Under the pieces are notes generated by a model. It had not been told where the DNA came from. It saw nothing but the letters and a program-made list of their open reading frames with translations, and made no database searches. Of a DNA stretch of 64,000 bases, positions 58,619 through 64,000 are shown in pieces (position 1 is the first letter of the stretch; each line of letters starts with the position of its first letter). This stretch comes from JBDTSW01 sp963758845 (lineage in GTDB: Bacteria > Actinomycetota > Thermoleophilia > Solirubrobacterales > 70-9): assembly GCA_963758845.1 (NCBI GenBank), contig CAVWWX010000002.1:1860001-1924000 (forward strand), read 5' to 3'. Made by a program: the position numbers and the translations under genes.

Positions 58619-59527
58619 GTGAATCCGGGGACGAACCACCTGCTCCTCGTCAACCCCGCGGCCGGCGGGGGGCGCGTGCGAGAGCTGCTCCCGGAGGCCC
58701 GTGAGGTCCTGGGCGACCACGGAATCGAGCACCGCCTGGTTGAGACCACGGGCCTCGAGCATGGTTGCGTCGAGGCACGAATGGCGGCCGGCGCGGGCGA
58801 GGTGGTCGTGGTGATGTCCGGCGACGGGTTGATCGGCCAGGTCGGCGGCGTCCTCGCGAACACCGGGGCCAGCCTCGGGGTGCTGCCCGGCGGGCGCGGC
58901 AACGACTTCGCCCGCGTCCTGGGCATCCCGACCGACCTCTCCGAGGCCGTGGGCGTGCTCGCGGCCGGCCACACGCGCGAGATCGACGTCGGCGAGGTCA
59001 ACGGCAAGCGCTTCCTGGGCATCGCCAGCTGCGGGTTCGACTCCGACGCGAACCGGATCGCCAACGAGGCCAAGTGGGTCCGCGGCCAGGCCGTGTACCT
59101 CTACGCGGCGCTCAGGGCGCTAGCCGGGTGGAAGCCCGCCCGCTTCGACCTCGCCCTCGACGGCGAGGCGCACGGCTTCACGGGCTATGGCGTGGCGGCA
59201 GCCAACAACCGGGCCTACGGCGGCGGCATGTACGCGGCTCCGGACGCGGAGCTCGACGACGGTCTACTCGATGTCGTCTGGATCAGCGAGATGCGCAAGG
59301 CGCGATTCCTGACCAGGGTGCTGCCTAAGGTGTTCAATGGAACGCACGTGGAGAACCCAGAGGTGACAGTCCGGCGAGCCGGGGAGGTTCGAATTGAGGC
59401 CGACCGCCCCTTCGCGGTCTACGCCGACGGCGACCACCTCACCGACCTCCCGGCGACGGTGCGCCTGCTGCGGCGGGCCCTGCGGGTGATCGCCCCGGAG
59501 GGCGTTCCGCTCGCCAAGCCGCGGTGA
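58619..59527 (+). CDS. Diacylglycerol kinase-family lipid kinase (YegS/DagK type)
   Basis: A 302-residue cytosolic kinase of the DAGK catalytic fold. LLLVNPAAGGGRVRELLPEA begins the domain. VVVMSGDGLIGQVGGVL holds the GDG ATP motif, with Leu where GGDGT-type kinases have Thr. LGVLPGGRGNDFARVLGI and the C-terminal VYADGDHLTDLPATVRLL are typical. The substrate is diacylglycerol, sphingosine-like lipid or a related alcohol. It overlaps murT by 4 bp. Confidence 0.9.
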   Translation: MNPGTNHLLLVNPAAGGGRVRELLPEAREVLGDHGIEHRLVETTGLEHGCVEARMAAGAGEVVVVMSGDGLIGQVGGVLANTGASLGVLPGGRGNDFARVLGIPTDLSEAVGVLAAGHTREIDVGEVNGKRFLGIASCGFDSDANRIANEAKWVRGQAVYLYAALRALAGWKPARFDLALDGEAHGFTGYGVAAANNRAYGGGMYAAPDAELDDGLLDVVWISEMRKARFLTRVLPKVFNGTHVENPEVTVRRAGEVRIEADRPFAVYADGDHLTDLPATVRLLRRALRVIAPEGVPLAKPR

Positions 59528-60906
59528 GCGCCTTCTTCCGCGCCAAGGTCGCCGCGGCGCGCGCCACCGGCAACATCAGCCGCCGCAGTGGCCGCGGCGG
59601 TGGGACGACGCTCCCCGGCCGGGTGCTGTTGCAGATGGCGCCCGACGCCATTGCCCGCCTGGGGCAGGAGCTCACCGGAGGATCAACCGTGGTCAGCGCG
59701 ACCAATGGCAAGACGACGACCTCGGGGATGATCGCCGCCGCGCTGAAGGCCGCCGGGCGCGTGCCGGTGCACAACCGCGCGGGGTCGAACATGACCTGGG
59801 GGGTCGCCACGGCGCTGCTCGAGCAGCGGGGCACCGAGGGGCTCTTCGAGGTCGACGAGGCCTGGCTGCCAAAGGTCGCCCACGACCTCCGGCCGCGCCT
59901 GATCGTGCTCTCGAACCTCTTCCGCGACCAGCTCGACCGCTACGGCGAGCTTGAGACGCTCGCCGACGAGTGGGCCGAGCTGGTGGCCCGCCAGGCCGGC
60001 AGCACCGAGTTCGTCCTGAACGCCGACGACCCGCTGATCGCCGACCTGGGTCGCGACCGCGGGCTCAACCGCCGTCCGGGCGTGACCTACTTCGGGATCG
60101 AGGACCCCAGCCAGGCGCTGCCCGAGCTCCAGCACGCCCACGACGCCAAGCACTGCCGCCGCTGCGGCGCCCCGTACGCATATGAGCGCGCATTCGTCGG
60201 GCACCTCGGCCACTACTCGTGCCCCAACTGCGACGCCGACCGCCCCGAGCCCGACGTCGTTGCCGAGCGGATCACGCTCCATGGCATGAAGGGGTCCGAC
60301 GTCGCGGTGCGGACGCCCGAGGGCTCGGCGGAGCTCTCGCTTCCCCTGCCGGGCCTCTACAACGTCTACAACGCGCTCTCGGCGCTCGCGGGCGCGCTTC
60401 GCCTCGGCGTCCCCCTGGACACCGCGGTCCAGGGCCTCGCCTCGGCCGAGGCCGCCTTCGGGCGGGTCGAGACCGTGACCGTGGCGGGCAAGCCGGTGTC
60501 GATCCTGCTGATCAAGAACCCCGCCGGAGCGAACGAGGTCCTCCGCACCCTGCGCCTCGAGGGCGCCGACGGTTCAGCGGGCGTCGACCTCTGGCTGGCC
60601 CTCAACGACCGCATCGCGGACGGGCGCGATGTCTCGTGGGTGTGGGACGCGGACTTCGAGCTCCTCGCGGGGACCGCGAGGCGGGTCGTTTGCGCCGGGA
60701 CACGCGCCCCCGAGATGGCGGTCCGGCTCAAGTACGCCGGGATCGAGGAGGGCTCGATCGTGGTGGAGGAGGACATCGAGCGCTCGCTCGACGACGCCGT
60801 GGCCGATGCGCCGCAACGGCTGTTCGCCCTGCCCACGTACACGGCGCTGATCGAGCTGCGAAAGCTGCTCGCCTCGCGTGGCCTCGCCAAGGACTTCTGG
60901 GCGTGA
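59524..60906 (+). CDS. murT: Lipid II isoglutaminyl synthase subunit MurT
   Basis: A 460-residue Mur-ligase-type protein. TVVSATNGKTTTSGMIAAAL is the ATP P-loop near residue 57. VDEAWLPKVAHDLRP is the middle domain. A Cys4 zinc ribbon (CRRCG and CPNCD) sits around residues 217-238. The C-terminal DUF1727 domain begins near ILLIKNPAGANEVLRTL. With GatD it amidates D-Glu of lipid II. The GTG start overlaps the lipid kinase, and the stop overlaps a methyltransferase that separates it from gatD. Confidence 0.94.
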   Translation: MSAFFRAKVAAARATGNISRRSGRGGGTTLPGRVLLQMAPDAIARLGQELTGGSTVVSATNGKTTTSGMIAAALKAAGRVPVHNRAGSNMTWGVATALLEQRGTEGLFEVDEAWLPKVAHDLRPRLIVLSNLFRDQLDRYGELETLADEWAELVARQAGSTEFVLNADDPLIADLGRDRGLNRRPGVTYFGIEDPSQALPELQHAHDAKHCRRCGAPYAYERAFVGHLGHYSCPNCDADRPEPDVVAERITLHGMKGSDVAVRTPEGSAELSLPLPGLYNVYNALSALAGALRLGVPLDTAVQGLASAEAAFGRVETVTVAGKPVSILLIKNPAGANEVLRTLRLEGADGSAGVDLWLALNDRIADGRDVSWVWDADFELLAGTARRVVCAGTRAPEMAVRLKYAGIEEGSIVVEEDIERSLDDAVADAPQRLFALPTYTALIELRKLLASRGLAKDFWA

Positions 60907-61649
60907 AGGCGGATGACGAGGTCATCTGGCACGACGTCGAGAACGGCGGTTATGACGCGGACCTCGAGACGTGGCGTCGCCTTGCCGCTGAACACCCGGG
61001 CGCGATCCTGGACCTCGGCTGCGGCACCGGCCGGGTCGCCCTCCACCTCGCGAGGCGTGGCCACCGCGTCTGCGGCGTCGACAACCGGCCGCCCCTTCTG
61101 GAGGTGCTCCGCCGCCGCGCCTCGGAGAGCAACCTTGCAGTCGACGTGATCGAGGGCGACATTCGCAAGCTGGCTCTAAGCGAGCGGCGCTTCAGCCTGG
61201 CGCTGGCGCCGATGCAGGTTCTGCAGCTGCTCGCCGGAGGCGACGAGCGGATCGAGGCGATGCGCGGGGCTCGGGCGAGCCTCGAGCCGGGTGGGCTACT
61301 CGCGGCCGCCGTCGTCGAGGAGGCACAGGACGAGTCGTGGGAGCGGAGCGACCACCCCCCGCTCCCCGACGTCCGCGAGGAGGACGCCTGGATCTACTCG
61401 AGCCTCCCGCTCGCAGTCCACAGCGAGAACGGCCGAATCGTGATCGAGCGGCTGCGGCAGATCGTCGGCCCCGCGGGCGAGCTCTCCGAGGAGCCGAATC
61501 GAATCGAGCTGGCCATGGTCGACGCGGCCGGGCTCGAGGCCGAGGGCCGGGAGGCAGGCTTCGAGCCTGCCGGGCGCGTCGGGGTCGGCGAGGACGAGCG
61601 CTACGCCGCCTCGGAGATCGTTCTGCTGCGGGCGGGTGACGCCAAATGA
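60903..61649 (+). CDS. Class I SAM-dependent methyltransferase between murT and gatD
   Basis: A 248-residue methyltransferase. Motif I is ILDLGCGTGRVALHLARRGH, and VCGVDNRPPLLEVLRRRA and VIEGDIRKLAL are the next SAM-binding strands. The C-terminal half is a beta-rich substrate domain. The target is unknown. The GTG at 60903 overlaps the murT stop and its TGA overlaps the gatD start, so it is translated as part of the same unit. murT and gatD are usually adjacent, which makes its position notable. Confidence 0.88.
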   Translation: MKADDEVIWHDVENGGYDADLETWRRLAAEHPGAILDLGCGTGRVALHLARRGHRVCGVDNRPPLLEVLRRRASESNLAVDVIEGDIRKLALSERRFSLALAPMQVLQLLAGGDERIEAMRGARASLEPGGLLAAAVVEEAQDESWERSDHPPLPDVREEDAWIYSSLPLAVHSENGRIVIERLRQIVGPAGELSEEPNRIELAMVDAAGLEAEGREAGFEPAGRVGVGEDERYAASEIVLLRAGDAK

Positions 61650-62383
61650 TGACGCTCCGGGTCCTTGCGCTGTATCCGGATCAGATGAACATCTACGCCG
61701 ACCGGGGGAACATCCTGTTCCTGCAGCGGCGTTGCGAGTGGCGCGGGATCGGCTTCTCCTACGCCGCGGCCGGGCCCGGCGACGACATCGACCCGGCGGC
61801 CCACGACTTCGTCTACATCGGCGGTGGCCAGGACCGCGACCAGCAGCTCGTCGCCGGCGACCTGGTGGCGACGAAGCGAGAGCCGCTCGAGGCCGCGGTC
61901 GCCGACGGCGCCGTGCTGCTGGCCGTCTGCGGCGGCTATCAGCTCCTCGGCCACTCCTACCAGCTCGGCGACGAGCGGATCGAGGGGCTGGGGCTGGCCG
62001 ACCTCGAGACCGTTCGCGAGGAGGGCCCGAGGCTGATCGGCAACGTCGCGATCGAGGTCGACCTGGGCCAGGGCCCGTTCACGGTCGCCGGCTTCGAGAA
62101 CCACGGCGGCCGCACGCACCTCGGCCTCCAGGCGACACCTCTCGGCAAGGTGGTCAAGGGCTTCGGCAACAACGGGCGCGACGGGTTCGAGGGGGTCCGC
62201 CGCGACAACATGTTCGGCACCTATCTCCACGGGCCGCTGCTGCCGAAGAACGCCAGGCTCGCCGACCGCCTGATCGCGCTGGCCCTGGCCCGGCGCGAGG
62301 GCTCCGAGCCCCAGCTCGAGCCACTCGACGACCGCCTCGAGGATGCCGCGCACGAATCGGCGCGCGCGGCGGCGCTCGCCTAG
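61646..62383 (+). CDS. gatD: Lipid II isoglutaminyl synthase glutaminase subunit GatD
   Basis: A 245-residue class I glutaminase with the CobB/CobQ-like fold. LYPDQMNIYADRGNILFLQRR opens the protein. The nucleophile Cys is in LLAVCGGYQLLGHSY, and the His is in NMFGTYLHGPLLPKNARLAD. It supplies ammonia to MurT. The ATG overlaps the methyltransferase stop. The TAG is shared with dut in CTAG. Confidence 0.94.
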   Translation: MMTLRVLALYPDQMNIYADRGNILFLQRRCEWRGIGFSYAAAGPGDDIDPAAHDFVYIGGGQDRDQQLVAGDLVATKREPLEAAVADGAVLLAVCGGYQLLGHSYQLGDERIEGLGLADLETVREEGPRLIGNVAIEVDLGQGPFTVAGFENHGGRTHLGLQATPLGKVVKGFGNNGRDGFEGVRRDNMFGTYLHGPLLPKNARLADRLIALALARREGSEPQLEPLDDRLEDAAHESARAAALA

Positions 62384-62811
62384 CGCCCGCTCGACCCGAA
62401 GCCCCCCTCGCCCCGGGCGCTGGCTGACAGCTCCGCCGCCTCGACCGGCTTCGCCCCCGCATATGGCGTCAGCAGGAGCTGGGCGATGCGGTCACCGACG
62501 CCGATCTCGAACGGCTCACTCGCGTCCGTGTTGAGCAGCAGGACGCGGACCTCGCCCCGATAGCCGGAGTCGATCAGGCCCGGCGAGTTGACGATGGCGA
62601 TGCCGTGGCGGGCCGCGAGGCCCGAGCGTGGCAGGACCAGGCCGGCGTGGCCCTCGGGGATCTCGACCGCGATGCCGGTGCCGACCGAGGCCCGGTCGCC
62701 TGGGCCCAGGATCGCGGGCTCGGCCGCGTAGAGGTCAAGCCCGGCGTCCCCCTCGTGCGCGCGCGCCGGCGGCGTCGCGGCGTCGCTCAGCAGGTGGATC
62801 GGGAGGTCCAC
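62380..62811 (-). CDS. dut: dUTP diphosphatase
   Basis: A 143-residue trimeric dUTPase cleaving dUTP to dUMP. All five motifs are visible: HEGDAGLDLYAAE, LVLPRSGLAARHGI, VNSPGLIDSGYRGEVRVLLLN, EIGVGDRIAQLLLTP and the C-terminal ARGEGGFGSSGR arm. The GTG at 62811 (VDLPIHLL) is fixed by TAGCCT 7 nt upstream. An in-frame ATG at 62883 would add a non-conserved lead and overlap hflX. Confidence 0.95.
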   Translation of the reverse strand: MDLPIHLLSDAATPPARAHEGDAGLDLYAAEPAILGPGDRASVGTGIAVEIPEGHAGLVLPRSGLAARHGIAIVNSPGLIDSGYRGEVRVLLLNTDASEPFEIGVGDRIAQLLLTPYAGAKPVEAAELSASARGEGGFGSSGR

Positions 62812-62818
62812 ACGGCTC

Positions 62819-62824
62819 AGGCTA
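62819..62824 (-). promoter_or_regulatory. -10 element TAGCCT for dut (leaderless type)
   Basis: The minus-strand TAGCCT ends 7 nt before the GTG at 62811. Confidence 0.5.
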
Positions 62825-62839
62825 GCCGTCGCCGGAGCG

Positions 62840-64000
62840 TCAGCCCGGCGGGCCGCCGTTGGCGGTCGCGCCGCTGACCGCAAACTCCGCGAACCGATGG
62901 GTCAGCGAGGCCGGGACCCGCGCCTTGACCAGCACGCCCTCGGCGGTGTCCTCGCGCTCGAGGTCGCCCGCCAGCGCGTGGAGCTCGGAGAGGAGGGCGC
63001 CCTGGTCGTAGGGGACCAACAGCTCGACGGGGCGCAGCGTCGCCTCGAAGGCCTGGGCGATCCGGTCGCGGAGCTCACCCAGGCCCTCCCCGGTGACGGC
63101 CGAGACGCCCACAACGTCGCGGCGGCCCACCAGCAGGTCGCTGCGCTCGCCGGGGGCCAGGAGGTCGATCTTGTTGAAGGCGAGCAGGCGCGGGCGGTCG
63201 CCTGCCCCCAGCTCCTCGAGCACGAGGTCCACCGCCTCGATCGCGCCGTCACGCTCGGCCGCGGGCTCGGAGCCGTCCACGACGTGCACGATCAGGTCGG
63301 CGCGGCGCGTCTCCTCGAGGGTGGCCATGAACGCCTCGACCAGCTGGTGGGGCAGCTTGCGGATGAAGCCGACCGTGTCGGTCATCAGGTAGTCCCGGCC
63401 CTCGTGGCGGTACGAGCGGGTGGTCGGGTCGAGCGTGTGGAAGAGCCTGTCCCCCACTCCGACCTCGGCCCCCGTGATCGCGTTCAGAAGGGTCGACTTG
63501 CCGGCGTTGGTGTAGCCGGCCAGCGCCACCCTCGGGACGCTCGCGGCGTCGCGACGGGCCCGCATCACCGAGCGGTTTCTCTCCAGGCCCTTCAGGCGGC
63601 GACGCAGGGCCGAGATCCGGTCGCGCGCCAGCCGACGGTCGGTCTCGATCTGGGACTCGCCCGGGCCCCTGGTGCCGATGCCGCCGTCCATGCGCCCGGC
63701 GCCGAGGCGCTCGAGGTGCGTCCACAGCCCGCGCATGCGCGCGAGGTTGTATTCCAGCTGCGCCAGCTCCACCTGAAGCTTTCCCTCCGCCGTGTGGGCA
63801 TGGGAGGCGAAGATGTCGAGGATCACGGCGGTGCGGTCGATCACGGGTACGCCCAGCGCCGCCTCGAGGTTCCGCTCCTGGCGGGGGGCCAGCTCGTCGT
63901 CGGTGGCCACCAGGTTCGCGTTCGATCGCTTGATCTCGGACTTCAGCTCGTCGACCTTGCCGCGGCCCAGGTAGCGGTCGGGGTCCGGCTCGGGTCGGAT
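62840..64000 (-). CDS. hflX: Ribosome-splitting GTPase HflX, N-terminus cut by the window end
   Basis: 387 codons are visible, and the gene continues past the right edge because the first codons (IRPEPDPDRYLGRGKVDEL) are already inside the N-terminal domain. LGVPVIDRTAVILDIFASHAHTAEG and GGIGTRGPGESQIETDRR are HflX signatures. The G domain has VALAGYTNAGKSTLLN (G1), DTVGFIRKLPHQL (G3) and AFNKIDLL (G4). It rescues stalled or stressed ribosomes. dut lies 28 bp downstream. Confidence 0.95.
   Translation of the reverse strand: MRPEPDPDRYLGRGKVDELKSEIKRSNANLVATDDELAPRQERNLEAALGVPVIDRTAVILDIFASHAHTAEGKLQVELAQLEYNLARMRGLWTHLERLGAGRMDGGIGTRGPGESQIETDRRLARDRISALRRRLKGLERNRSVMRARRDAASVPRVALAGYTNAGKSTLLNAITGAEVGVGDRLFHTLDPTTRSYRHEGRDYLMTDTVGFIRKLPHQLVEAFMATLEETRRADLIVHVVDGSEPAAERDGAIEAVDLVLEELGAGDRPRLLAFNKIDLLAPGERSDLLVGRRDVVGVSAVTGEGLGELRDRIAQAFEATLRPVELLVPYDQGALLSELHALAGDLEREDTAEGVLVKARVPASLTHRFAEFAVSGATANGGPPG

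Overview
This is a high-GC chromosomal window from an actinobacterium. It is most like the Thermoleophilia (Solirubrobacterales relatives); that placement is inference from gene order and protein style, not from a marker-gene comparison. Supporting signs are a MurA with Asp instead of Cys in the active-site loop, a pgsA / RsiG-like / FHA / MerR(FtsR-like) run recalling the pgsA2-garA-ftsR region of mycobacteria, a pgeF-yggS-sepF-yggT-lspA-rluD division cluster, a WS/DGAT acyltransferase, MurT/GatD, and frequent GTG/TTG starts. I see no rRNA, tRNA, CRISPR array, prophage, insertion sequence or plasmid gene.

Layout. 1-5 kb: end of a branched-chain amino acid ABC transporter operon (livH, start of livM), an isocitrate/isopropylmalate-type dehydrogenase, a small Cys-rich protein, a VOC protein and a hydrolase/HD pair. 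5-12.3 kb: murA, then histidine biosynthesis (hisZ-G-D-B-H-A-orf-F, no hisC). 12.3-19.2 kb: a PQQ-repeat membrane protein, a CCA-adding type enzyme and the division cluster with proC inserted. 19.2-28.9 kb: rpsB-tsf-pyrH-frr-uppS-cdsA, nfo on the other strand, dxr-rseP and an acyl-CoA ligase. 28.9-35 kb: ispG, proS, pgsA and two secreted proteins of unknown role. 35.1-38.8 kb: an RsiG-like protein, a zinc-ribbon FHA protein, an FtsR-like regulator, an SRPBCC protein and an FAD oxidase. 38.8-54.2 kb: mixed metabolic and envelope genes (NadE, secreted metalloprotease, GH3, K+ channel, multicopper oxidase plus cupredoxin, ChbG-like deacetylase, WS/DGAT, CcdA plus thioredoxin, HAD phosphatase, YqgE/AlgH). 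54.2-56.1 kb: a SigB/SigF-type sigma factor facing a tandem HATPase anti-sigma-like protein. 56.2-64 kb: two small conserved proteins, a hydrolase and PPIase pair, lipid kinase, murT-methyltransferase-gatD, dut and hflX (cut by the window end).

Three points stand out. (1) Many genes that start a transcript have a TANNNT hexamer 6-10 nt before the start codon, the arrangement expected of leaderless mRNAs; it fixes several start codons. (2) The 90-aa protein at 35149 carries one copy of a motif almost identical to the c-di-GMP-binding motif of the anti-sigma factor RsiG, in an operon with FHA and FtsR-like regulators. (3) The sigma and anti-sigma genes at 54-56 kb each appear to have a promoter of the type that their own sigma class reads.

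Four genes in the first 17.1 kb (VOC, hisF, PQQ protein, proC) are broken by single-base indels and none in the remaining 47 kb. Two are housekeeping genes and all the changes lie in or next to short single-base runs, so I favour sequence or assembly errors over real pseudogenes. Seven of 13 convergent gene pairs share their stop codons in a CTAG tetranucleotide, and one more in TTAG. A 37-38 bp nested inverted repeat occurs twice, at 12.3 and 16.9 kb.
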